A DNA stretch of 64,000 nt from an uncultured Bacilli bacterium (GTDB lineage: Bacteria > Bacillota_I > Bacilli_A > RF39 > UBA660), in NCBI GenBank assembly GCA_958413985.1, contig CATYVZ010000001.1, positions 1 through 64,000 on the forward strand, read 5' to 3'. A program made the translations under genes and the position numbers. Every line of letters starts with the position of its first letter. Position 1 is the stretch's first letter. The notes beneath the pieces were generated by a model. That model worked only from the letters and a program-made list of their open reading frames with translations. It searched no databases and was not told the origin of the DNA. Below are positions 43,160 to 50,644 of this stretch, one piece after another.

Positions 43160-43951
43160 ATGAAAGATAAAAAAAATTTTGGAAAGTATATTGCCGAAAA
43201 AAGAAAAGAAGTTAATTTAACACAAGAGGAATTAGCAAATAAATTATATGTACTTCCTACTACTGTTTCTAAATGGGAAAGAGGGGTATCTTATCCTGAT
43301 ATAACAGTAATAACAAATTTATGCAAAGAATTAAATATATCAGAACACGAATTTTTTACTGCTTGTGATGATGTAGCACTGAATAAGGAAAAACAAGAAA
43401 TTAAAAAATATAGAAAACTGAAAAAATGGTTATTTAATATAATAAATATTGGATATATCATTGGGATTATTACTTGTTTTATTTGTAATTTAGCAATAGA
43501 TCATAAATTGTCTTGGTTTTTTATAGTGTTAGTTGGAATTTTAATTTCGTTTTCTATTACTAGTATTCCTTTTTATCTTAAAAATGATAAATACAAATTA
43601 TTAAAAGTTACATCTATTGTTACAGTTTTAGTTTATTTGTTATTATTTGTTATAAATTCTTTAAATCATAGTAATTGGCTACTAGATAGTTATTTGATTG
43701 CAACTTTTGTTTTCATATTTTTATGGACGTATGTTTTGATATGTACCTTTACTAAAATAGCAGTTAATTATAAAATTGCGATCATCTTAATCTTATTAGC
43801 CTTTGGTACATTATTAACAAATTCTGTTTGCGCGAAAGTGTTAAATATTCCTAATGACACTAATATTCTTAATATTATTTGTTCTGTAATTCTGGTGATA
43901 ATCTCACTTATAATCATATTAAAACAAGCTATGAATAAAAAGTTGCGATAA
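43160..43951 (+). CDS. XRE-type HTH protein with C-terminal membrane domain
   Basis: 263 residues. Residues about 5-65 are a SinR/XRE helix-turn-helix (KRKEVNLTQEELANKLYV, VSKWERGVSYPD). After a basic linker come about six hydrophobic spans (about 90-255). The architecture suggests a membrane-tethered transcription regulator responding to envelope or membrane signals; such proteins often regulate neighbouring genes. AAAGGAG precedes the start. It is cargo of a tRNA-linked variable region and has few TCGA sites, unlike the housekeeping genes. Confidence 0.8.
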   Translation: MKDKKNFGKYIAEKRKEVNLTQEELANKLYVLPTTVSKWERGVSYPDITVITNLCKELNISEHEFFTACDDVALNKEKQEIKKYRKLKKWLFNIINIGYIIGIITCFICNLAIDHKLSWFFIVLVGILISFSITSIPFYLKNDKYKLLKVTSIVTVLVYLLLFVINSLNHSNWLLDSYLIATFVFIFLWTYVLICTFTKIAVNYKIAIILILLAFGTLLTNSVCAKVLNIPNDTNILNIICSVILVIISLIIILKQAMNKKLR

Positions 43952-44031
43952 CATAAAGAATCATGGATTAGGACAAACCAATAAGAATAAAGGTCTTTTC
44001 GATATTGTCAATTAGAGCTTTTTATTAATAT

Positions 44032-44062
44032 TCGAGAGTTCGAATTTTTCGATCGCTAACAG
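44032..44062 (+). pseudogene. Decayed 3' end of a tRNA-Met gene, copy 2
   Basis: TCGAGAGTTCGAAT matches the T arm of tRNA-Met exactly over 14 bases, and the following 17 bases match at 11 positions, ending TCGCTAACAG against TCGCTACCAG. The 5' part of the tRNA is missing. It lies between two cargo genes. Confidence 0.75.
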
Positions 44063-44075
44063 TTTTGTTTATTTT

Positions 44076-44099
44076 ACTAGGTAATATACCTAGTTTTTT
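44076..44099 (+). terminator. Terminator after the tRNA remnant
   Basis: ACTAGGTA (44076-44083) pairs with TACCTAGT (44087-44094) around ATA, then TTTTTT. Confidence 0.85.
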
Positions 44100-44198
44100 A
44101 TTGGGAATAGTTTGTATAGCATTTCTATCTTTTTCGTTTCAAGAAAAAATGATATAATTACCTAAACGGCAAATAGTATTTGAAAGTGAGGTTTAATT

Positions 44199-44867
44199 AT
44201 GAAAGATGAGTTAAGTTTAAAAAATTTAAATTTAGATTTTAAAGAATTAGAAAATTTAGGTTTTAAAAAAGTAAATAATATTTTTAAATATGAAATAAAA
44301 ATATTAAATAATCAATTTAATTTAATCATCGAGATAGATGATAACATTATTACATCTGACTGCATAGAGTTATCTACTAATGAAAAACTTATGCCTTATT
44401 ATATTTCATCTTCAAATGGAGAGTTTATTGGTAAAATAAGAAATGAATATGATAAGATAATAGAACAAATAAAAAATAATTGTTGTACAAAAAATATTTT
44501 TAAAAGTGAATATGCTAATTTACTTATTAAATATGTAAAAGAAGAATATAATGATGAGTTAGAATATTTGTGGGATAAATTCCCTAATAATGCTATATGG
44601 AGAAATAAAGAAAACAATAAATGGTATGGTGTATTACTTATAATTGGAAAAAATAAAATAGGAATAAATGAAGATGGTAAAATAGAAATAATTGATTTAT
44701 TATTAGAACCCGAAAGAATAAAAAAAATAATTGATAATAAAAAATATTTTGCTGGTTACCACATGAATAAAAAACATTGGATAACAATTAAACTTGACGG
44801 ATCCGTCGATATAAAAGAAATATATGATTTATTGGACAATAGTTATAAATTATCTAAAAATAAGTAG
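44199..44867 (+). CDS. MmcQ/YjbR-family protein
   Basis: 222 residues. The C-terminal 110 residues match the YjbR/MmcQ fold (EYLWDKFPNNAIWRNKENNK, WYGVLLIIGKNKIG, ILLEPERI-like LLLEPERIKKI and GYHMNKKHWITIKLDG). The N-terminal half (1-100) is an unrecognised alpha/beta region, possibly a degenerate first copy. The molecular role of YjbR proteins is not settled; a DNA-binding role has been proposed from structure. Cargo of the tRNA-linked region, with very AT-rich, A-ending codons. Confidence 0.72.
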   Translation: MKDELSLKNLNLDFKELENLGFKKVNNIFKYEIKILNNQFNLIIEIDDNIITSDCIELSTNEKLMPYYISSSNGEFIGKIRNEYDKIIEQIKNNCCTKNIFKSEYANLLIKYVKEEYNDELEYLWDKFPNNAIWRNKENNKWYGVLLIIGKNKIGINEDGKIEIIDLLLEPERIKKIIDNKKYFAGYHMNKKHWITIKLDGSVDIKEIYDLLDNSYKLSKNK

Positions 44868-44928
44868 TTTATTTTGATTTAATCAAATTTATAAATTGCT
44901 AAAAAGTCTTAAAAATAAAAACTTTTTA

Positions 44929-44957
44929 TTGATACCAAATAGGTCGATAGTTCGAAT
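44929..44957 (+). pseudogene. Decayed tRNA-Met fragment, copy 3
   Basis: The segment from the anticodon loop to the T loop matches the intact tRNA at about 25 of 29 positions (ATAGGTCGATAGTTCGAAT against GTAGGTCGAGAGTTCGAAT). Downstream sequence (44960-45046) also resembles the flank of the intact tRNA, including AATATAAA and GTATGTATATAGATTAAG, so the copied unit included the tRNA, its terminator and the leader start. Confidence 0.75.
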
Positions 44958-45035
44958 TTTTTGAGTAAAATATAAAACTACCTTTTGACAATTCGTTTTG
45001 ATGATAGTATGTATATAGATTAAGAAATCAATATT

Positions 45036-45113
45036 AAAGGAACATTTAATTTCACGCGCATAGCCGATTTATCGGAATCACCTAAACTTAGTGCTTGAGT
45101 TAGGTGATTTTCT
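45036..45113 (+). promoter_or_regulatory. Attenuator-like leader RNA, copy 2
   Basis: Shares AAAGGA-ACATTT near its start and TTATCGGA before the terminator with the leader at 42699. The terminator stem AATCACCTAA (45076-45085) pairs with TTAGGTGATT (45100-45109), then T-rich. A small CCGAT/ATCGG stem precedes it. It lies upstream of the flavin-oxidase-like gene. Confidence 0.5.
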
Positions 45114-45193
45114 TTAATAGTTAAAAACGTTTGACTATAACTATAATTTTGATGTAGAATTAAATTAGGATATATAATTTATGGAGGATTATT

Positions 45194-45607
45194 ATGGTAG
45201 AAATTAAAACAATCGAAAATATAATAGATAAACAAAGTATTTGTTATATTAGCTCAATCGATAGCGAAGGATTTCCCAATACTAAAGCTATGTTAAAACC
45301 TCGAAAGAGAATTGGAATAAAAGAAATCTATTTAACGACAAACACTTCATCGTTAAAAGTAGCATCATTTAAAAAAAATCCTAAGGCATGTTTATATTTT
45401 TGTGATAAAAGATTTTTTAGAGGTGTAATGCTTAAAGGGAATATTGAAGTTTTAGAAGATCAAAAAATTAAAGATATGATTTGGCAAGATGGTGATACTA
45501 TGTACTATAAAGGTGGCATTACCGATCCTGATTATTGCGTTTTAAAATTTACTGCTATTTCTTTAAGGTATTATAGCAATTTTAAATCACAAGATATAAA
45601 GATTTAA
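45194..45607 (+). CDS. Pyridoxamine 5'-phosphate oxidase-family protein
   Basis: 137-residue split-barrel flavin-binding protein of the general stress protein 26 type, with ICYISSIDSEGFPNTKAM at the N-terminus, KNPKACLYFCDK and RGVMLKGNIEVL. It is too short and lacks the C-terminal motif of true PdxH. Likely binds FMN, F420 or haem; substrate unknown. GGAGG precedes the start. It follows the second tRNA-linked leader. Confidence 0.8.
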   Translation: MVEIKTIENIIDKQSICYISSIDSEGFPNTKAMLKPRKRIGIKEIYLTTNTSSLKVASFKKNPKACLYFCDKRFFRGVMLKGNIEVLEDQKIKDMIWQDGDTMYYKGGITDPDYCVLKFTAISLRYYSNFKSQDIKI

Positions 45608-45687
45608 TTTATTAAAAAATATTAGACAAATAATTTAAAAATAATGTTATAATTATAGTAGTTATATTTAAAATAAAGAGGTGGAAA

Positions 45688-46560
45688 ATGGAAAAAGCAA
45701 AAGTATACTTTACAAGTGAAGTGTCAAAAGAAAGTTTAGTAAAAATTTATGAGGCTTTAGGAATAAAGCTTCCTGGCAGGGTGGCTGTCAAATTACATTC
45801 TGGAGAAAAAGGTAATAAAAATTACTTAAAACCTGACTTTGTTAAAGCAATAGTTGAAAAGGTAAATGGAACAGTTGTCGAATGTAATACGGCATATCCA
45901 GGTGCCAGAAATACAACTGAAAAGCATCTTAAACTTATGGAAGAACATGAATGGACTAAATATTTTGACGTCGATATTATGGATGCGAATGGACCAGATT
46001 TGATATTAGATATTCCGGATGGATTGCAAATTAAGAAAAACTATGTTGGTAAAAATTTAAGTAATTATGATTCGATGCTAGTATTATCTCATTTTAAAGG
46101 TCATGCTATGGGTGGCTTTGGAGGCGCTTTAAAACAATTATCGATCGGTTGTGCTTCTTCTTATGGTAAAGCTTATATCCATGGTGCTGGTGATGCTAAA
46201 CAAGATATGTTTAAAACAGACCAATTACAGTTTGTGACTGCTATGGGAGATGCAGCTAGTAGTGTTCATAAGTATTTTAATGGCAATATTGCTTATATCA
46301 ACGCGATGGTAAATATTTCGATCGACTGTGATTGTGATGGCAACGCACATGAACCTTTAATGAAAAACATCGGTATTCTAGCTAGTACTGATCCAGTAGC
46401 TATCGATCAAGCTTGTATCGATATTGTCTATAATAGTACCGATCCTGGTAAAGATAAATTAATTGAAAGAATCGAAGAAAAATTAGGTGTCAATATTATC
46501 GATGTTGCTTTTAAAAACGGTGCTGGCAATAAAGAATATGAGTTAATAAACATCGATTAA
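45688..46560 (+). CDS. DUF362 domain protein
   Basis: 290 residues of the DUF362 family: RVAVKLHSGEKGNKNYLKPDFV near 32, GTVVECNTAYPGARNTT near 70, and SHFKGHAMGGFGGALKQLSIG near 131-151. Many relatives carry a C-terminal 2x[4Fe-4S] ferredoxin domain, which is absent here (only scattered cysteines such as CDCDGN). The family has no settled function; iron-sulfur or redox roles are proposed. GAGGTGG precedes the start and a TATAAT box is near 45650. Confidence 0.8.
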   Translation: MEKAKVYFTSEVSKESLVKIYEALGIKLPGRVAVKLHSGEKGNKNYLKPDFVKAIVEKVNGTVVECNTAYPGARNTTEKHLKLMEEHEWTKYFDVDIMDANGPDLILDIPDGLQIKKNYVGKNLSNYDSMLVLSHFKGHAMGGFGGALKQLSIGCASSYGKAYIHGAGDAKQDMFKTDQLQFVTAMGDAASSVHKYFNGNIAYINAMVNISIDCDCDGNAHEPLMKNIGILASTDPVAIDQACIDIVYNSTDPGKDKLIERIEEKLGVNIIDVAFKNGAGNKEYELINID

Positions 46561-46645
46561 CAAATAAAAAGCTAAAAATCTGTTGATCAACTTAATTGAT
46601 ATATCGATATTATCAGGTAATACATATAATGTAATAGGTGATTAT

Positions 46646-46909
46646 ATGTTTAATATGCAAGATGCTATCTATGCTGCATCAGTGTTAGGTATTTCTTTCG
46701 ATAAATTTACAAAAGAGGAATTTTTAGAAGGTATCAATATCGAACTTGAACATGGGACGGTTAACCCAAAAACTAATGTAACTAACAGTGATTTAATTCC
46801 AACTGCTAAGATTGCATTAGCTCATTTAAATGAGTTTCCCAACTATTACAATCAAGAGTATGGATTGACAGTTTTTGAAAAGTTTTTACAAAGTAAACTT
46901 ATGAAATAA
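46646..46909 (+). CDS. DUF5661-like small protein
   Basis: 87-residue cytosolic protein resembling DUF5661: FDKFTKEEFLEGINIELEHG, NVTNSDLIPTAKIALAHLNE and a final FPNYYNQEYGL. I choose the ATG at 46646, six bases after AGGTG; the frame is open upstream to 46583 but without a site. Function unknown. A strong terminator follows. Confidence 0.65.
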   Translation: MFNMQDAIYAASVLGISFDKFTKEEFLEGINIELEHGTVNPKTNVTNSDLIPTAKIALAHLNEFPNYYNQEYGLTVFEKFLQSKLMK

Positions 46910-46932
46910 CTAGCAATAAACAAATTTGTTGA

Positions 46933-46960
46933 AAAATAGAGATTATTTAATCTCTATTTT
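46933..46960 (+). terminator. Terminator after the DUF5661-like gene
   Basis: Perfect 13-bp stem AAAATAGAGATTA/TAATCTCTATTTT with a two-base loop; the right arm is its own T-run. Confidence 0.88.
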
Positions 46961-46989
46961 ATATGTTATAATAATATTAGGTGTTATAT

Positions 46990-47847
46990 ATGAAGGAAAA
47001 AATTAGTAAAATTTTTAATCCAAACAAAATAGTTGGTTTTATTTTATTTAATTTAGCTTTGATTTTACTTATATATGTCTTTAGTTATCATCTAGAAGAA
47101 ACCGCACTTGCTTATATTAGCTATGCCTTATCGACATATGCTTTAATTATTTTTTGTCTTTGGTTTTTTAAAATTTGTAAGTTAGGTAGCATAACTTTTA
47201 AAAAAACTAAATTATATAGCTCATATCAAGACAATAATTTAATTATAACCAAAACAAAACTTTATTTTTCGCTTTCGATCAATTTCCTATATGGTCTATT
47301 TAATCTTATTACAGGAATATATTATATATCTTGGTGGTTTATCATATTTGGTATTTATTACTTACTTTTATGTCTTATGAAGTTTTCGGTCGTTAAAAAT
47401 ATAGAAAACCAAGTTGATAATATAGTTAAAAATTTTAAAAAACTAAAGCTGATTGGAATTATATTGCTATTGCTTAATTTAATTTTATCAGGTATTATTG
47501 TTTTAATTATCGAATATGGACAAGTCATCAATTATAACGGTGTTATTATATATATTGTAGCTTTATATGATTTTATCTTGATTATTACTGCTATAATCAA
47601 TGTCGTTAAATATAGAAACAATAATAATCCTATTTTAATTGCTCAAAAGTGTATTAATCTAACAGTAGCAATGATCGCGATGATTTCACTAGAAGTGGCT
47701 ATGATATATCAATTTGGTAACAATGATTATTCCTTCAAATCAGTGATGACAGGTTCAATGGGGTTAGTCATATGTATTATAAACTCCATTATGTCTATCT
47801 ATATGATAACTAAAGCAAACAAAAATTTAAAACATTTAAGTAGATAA
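46990..47847 (+). CDS. Polytopic membrane protein of unknown function
   Basis: 285 residues with about eight hydrophobic spans (for example FILFNLALILLIYVF, LIGIILLLLNLILSG) and short basic loops. No family is recognised. Start placed at ATG 46990 after AGGTG; the GTG at 46981 overlaps that site. A TATAAT box lies near 46967. It stands alone between a terminator and ogt. Confidence 0.6.
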   Translation: MKEKISKIFNPNKIVGFILFNLALILLIYVFSYHLEETALAYISYALSTYALIIFCLWFFKICKLGSITFKKTKLYSSYQDNNLIITKTKLYFSLSINFLYGLFNLITGIYYISWWFIIFGIYYLLLCLMKFSVVKNIENQVDNIVKNFKKLKLIGIILLLLNLILSGIIVLIIEYGQVINYNGVIIYIVALYDFILIITAIINVVKYRNNNNPILIAQKCINLTVAMIAMISLEVAMIYQFGNNDYSFKSVMTGSMGLVICIINSIMSIYMITKANKNLKHLSR

Positions 47848-47888
47848 ATAGGACTTTTAATAATTTAAAAAAATTGGAGTGATAATAA

Positions 47889-48407
47889 ATGATTTATATA
47901 ACTAATTATAATTCACCAGTTGGTAAATTATTGTTAGCTAGCGATGGCAAAAACTTAACTGGTCTATGGATAGAAGGTCAAGAGTGCTCTCTAGATCAAA
48001 ACAACACTAAATTAAATAATGATTTAGATATATTTAAAAAAACGAAAAATTGGTTAGATAGATATTTTGCTGGTAAGCGAGTTGAAGTTTGTGAATTAGA
48101 TATTAGATTTAATGGAACAGAATTTCAAAAAATAGTATGGAAGATCTTATGTGAGATTCCTTATGGCGAGTTTACTACATATGGAAATATTGCCAAAAAA
48201 GTAGCAAAAATTTTAAACAAAGAAAAAATGTCGGCTCAAGCTGTCGGTGGGGCAGTTGGGCATAATCCAATATCGATCATTGTTCCATGTCATCGAGTTA
48301 TCGGTACTAATGGTAGTTTGACCGGTTATGCTGGTGGAATCGGTAAAAAAATCAAATTGTTGCAGATTGAGGGACATGATATGACAAAATTTAAGAATTG
48401 TGATTAG
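47889..48407 (+). CDS. ogt: Methylated-DNA-[protein]-cysteine S-methyltransferase
   Basis: Suicide repair protein removing O6-alkyl groups from guanine, 172 residues. The acceptor cysteine is C134 in IIVPCHRVIG; the helix-turn-helix region is GEFTTYGNIAKKVAK and the preceding AVGGAVGHNPISI block is intact. GGAGTG precedes the start. Two bases separate it from the DUF1848 gene, so the two are probably co-translated. Confidence 0.95.
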   Translation: MIYITNYNSPVGKLLLASDGKNLTGLWIEGQECSLDQNNTKLNNDLDIFKKTKNWLDRYFAGKRVEVCELDIRFNGTEFQKIVWKILCEIPYGEFTTYGNIAKKVAKILNKEKMSAQAVGGAVGHNPISIIVPCHRVIGTNGSLTGYAGGIGKKIKLLQIEGHDMTKFKNCD

Positions 48408-48409
48408 CG

Positions 48410-49297
48410 ATGATATTAAATGTTAGTGCTAGAACAGATATAGTAGCTTTTTATTGTCAGTGGTTTATTAAACATTATGAGTTAGGTTATTTTGATGTTA
48501 GAAATCCATTTAATCCGAAGCTGATTAGCCGCATTAATGTTGCTGACGTTGATATGATCTTTTTCTGTACAAAAAATCCCATTCCGATTTTAAATTATCT
48601 AAATAAAATCGATAAACCAATATATTTTCATGTCACTTTAACGCCTTATCATAAAGATATTGAACCAAACGTTTTACCTAAAATACTAATAATCGAAGCA
48701 ATAAAAAAATTATCTAATCAAATCGGTATCGATAATATATGTGTCCGTTATGATCCGATTTTCATAAGTGATAATTACACATTAAAATATCATATTAAAT
48801 ATTTTAATAAAATGTGTACTTTATTAAAAGGTTACGTTAAAACAATTATCATTTCATTTTTAGATGATTATAAAAATGTTCGAAAAAATAAAAATATTTT
48901 GAACTATCGTCCATTAACAGAAGAAGATTATCGCCAAATTGGCATTAATTTTAGTAAGATTGCCAAAGAAAACGGTATGACAGTTCAAACCTGTTTTGAA
49001 AACCGAAATTTGACTGAATATGGTTTTATTAAAAATGATTGTCTATCACAGGAATTAGCTTATAAACTAACTGGTAAAAAATATAAAGTTTGGCAAGCTA
49101 GAAAAAAGAAGAAATGTAACTGTGTCGAATTAGTTGATATTGGGTCTTATAACTCTTGTAGACATATGTGTAAATACTGTTATGCTAATTTTGACGAAGA
49201 AAAAGTTGAGGATAATTATTTAAAACATGATCCTGATTCTTCTTTGTTAATTGGCAATTTAGAAAATGATGATGTTATTAAAGTTAGAACATGTTAA
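48410..49297 (+). CDS. DUF1848 protein (radical-SAM-like C-terminal cysteine cluster)
   Basis: 295 residues matching DUF1848: SARTDIVAFYCQWFIKHYELG at the start, FCTKNPIPIL, FHVTLTPYHKDIEPNV and a C-terminal cysteine cluster CNCVELVDIGSYNSC...CKYCYAN. The CxxxCxxC-like spacing at the end suggests an iron-sulfur cluster as in radical-SAM enzymes. Function is unknown. Its start lies two bases after ogt, suggesting a shared role in DNA damage or nucleotide repair; that is inference. Confidence 0.82.
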   Translation: MILNVSARTDIVAFYCQWFIKHYELGYFDVRNPFNPKLISRINVADVDMIFFCTKNPIPILNYLNKIDKPIYFHVTLTPYHKDIEPNVLPKILIIEAIKKLSNQIGIDNICVRYDPIFISDNYTLKYHIKYFNKMCTLLKGYVKTIIISFLDDYKNVRKNKNILNYRPLTEEDYRQIGINFSKIAKENGMTVQTCFENRNLTEYGFIKNDCLSQELAYKLTGKKYKVWQARKKKKCNCVELVDIGSYNSCRHMCKYCYANFDEEKVEDNYLKHDPDSSLLIGNLENDDVIKVRTC

Positions 49298-49445
49298 TTA
49301 GCGCTATAATGACAATATAAAGTAAAATTATAGTTATAGCTATAAATAGTCTTGTTTCTTTTAAAAATAATTGATAAAATATTTAAAGAAAACTTTGTCA
49401 TTTAAAGATGATAATCATATATAAAAATAATTAAAAGGAGAAAAA

Positions 49446-50069
49446 ATGCAAGAATTTATTATATCGATGATGAATCAATTTGGTTATATTGGAGTCTTTC
49501 TTCTTATAGCTATCGAAAATATTTTTCCGCCAATTCCATCAGAAGTTATTTTACTTTTTGGCGGTTTTATGACAACTTATAGCAAGTTAAATATAGTTTT
49601 GATGATTTTATTTTCTACTTTAGGTTCGTTAGTTGGCGCCATTGTTCTTTACTATGTTGGTAAAATATTAAATAAAGAAAGATTAAAGAAAATTATATCG
49701 GGTAGAATCGGTAAAATCCTAAGATTAAAAAATAGTGATATCGATAAAGCAGATCAATGGTTTGACAACAAAGGAAACAAAACAGTATTTTTCTGCCGTT
49801 TTGTACCGATTGTTCGAAGTCTAATTTCAATTCCTGCTGGTATGAGTGAAATGCCACTTGGTAAGTTCTTCTTATATACGATATTAGGTTCTTTGATTTG
49901 GAACACCGTTTTGATCGTCTTAGGTGCGATCGTTGGTGAAAATTGGACATCGATATTAAATATTTTTAATACATATTCTCATATCGTAGCTATCTTATTA
50001 GTTATCATATTTATCATTTTAGTTTACATATTTTATAAAAAAAAGAAAAAACAAAAAGATCGTAATTGA
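49446..50069 (+). CDS. DedA-family (VTT-domain) membrane protein
   Basis: 207-residue DedA/SNARE-associated protein: GVFLLIAIENIFPPIPSEVILLFGG with the family Glu/Pro motif, and FFCRFVPIVRSLISIPAGMSEM with the conserved R-x3-R and G. Four to five spans plus a C-terminal anchor and basic tail. Members are proposed to flip undecaprenyl phosphate or phospholipids, which would serve the wall-polymer genes upstream in the window. AAGGAG precedes the start. Confidence 0.88.
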   Translation: MQEFIISMMNQFGYIGVFLLIAIENIFPPIPSEVILLFGGFMTTYSKLNIVLMILFSTLGSLVGAIVLYYVGKILNKERLKKIISGRIGKILRLKNSDIDKADQWFDNKGNKTVFFCRFVPIVRSLISIPAGMSEMPLGKFFLYTILGSLIWNTVLIVLGAIVGENWTSILNIFNTYSHIVAILLVIIFIILVYIFYKKKKKQKDRN

Positions 50070-50084
50070 TAGTGGGGTGGGAAT

Positions 50085-50408
50085 GTGAAAGTTTTAAATT
50101 TAAATAATATAAGTTTTACCTCTTATTTAAAAATCAATTTAATTGGTAGCTTTGGTTTTGGAATAATTTTAGGAATTGTCAGTTTAATAACTGCATTGAT
50201 CGATCCTAATGCGACAGTGTTGGTAATTGGCGATACGACGATCAAAGGTATTGCAGCTGGTTTTAGCAATTTAATATTAGTGCCAATTATGTTTACAATA
50301 ACTTTTATTATTTTTACCTTGTTTTTATATTTAGGATTTATTTTAGTGATGAAATTTAAAAAAAGCATCAAAATTAAAATCGATGGTGATTTGACAAATA
50401 ATAGTTAA
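50085..50408 (+). CDS. Small two-span membrane protein
   Basis: 107 residues with two long hydrophobic segments (about 15-38 and 62-90) and a lysine-rich C-terminus; resembles the membrane part of DUF3566-like proteins, but I cannot assign it firmly. Starts at GTG 50085 after GGGGTGGG, because the ATG at 50083 is followed directly by a stop. It lies 15 bases after the DedA gene, in the same unit. Confidence 0.55.
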   Translation: MKVLNLNNISFTSYLKINLIGSFGFGIILGIVSLITALIDPNATVLVIGDTTIKGIAAGFSNLILVPIMFTITFIIFTLFLYLGFILVMKFKKSIKIKIDGDLTNNS

Positions 50409-50444
50409 TTTGTTAAAATTAAACATATTGTAAAACGAAGAAGG

Positions 50445-50632
50445 GAAATAGTAATAAAATTAATTATCGATAGTGAGTTATCGGGTGGTGGAAGATAACG
50501 ATAATATTTTATGAACGCGTCTTGGAGTTTTAAAGCAGATCTGCTATAAAGATAAGAGTGTATAGGTTTCTATAAAATAAGGTGGTACCACGGATTATTT
50601 CGTCCTTATATTATAGGAATCTTTTATTTTGA
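50445..50632 (+). ncRNA. T-box leader of argS
   Basis: About 190 bases before argS contain the T-box core AAGGTGGTACCACGG (50579-50593) followed by CGTCCTT, able to form either antiterminator or terminator with TTTTATTTT. Upstream stem I spans about 50460-50545. A plausible specifier is the CGC in GAACGCG (near 50516), fitting an Arg codon. Uncharged tRNA-Arg should allow read-through. Confidence 0.88.
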
Positions 50633-50644
50633 AAGGGTGATTTT

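Noticed and set aside
45050..45075. preQ1-II riboswitch, suggested by CACGCGCATAGCCG
   Set aside because: The required upstream stem and the CCAAAGGAGAA-like end are absent; similarity is limited to a few bases.
42590..45200. Integrase or transposase associated with the tRNA-linked region
   Set aside because: No coding region there has recombinase features; only remnants and cargo are visible.
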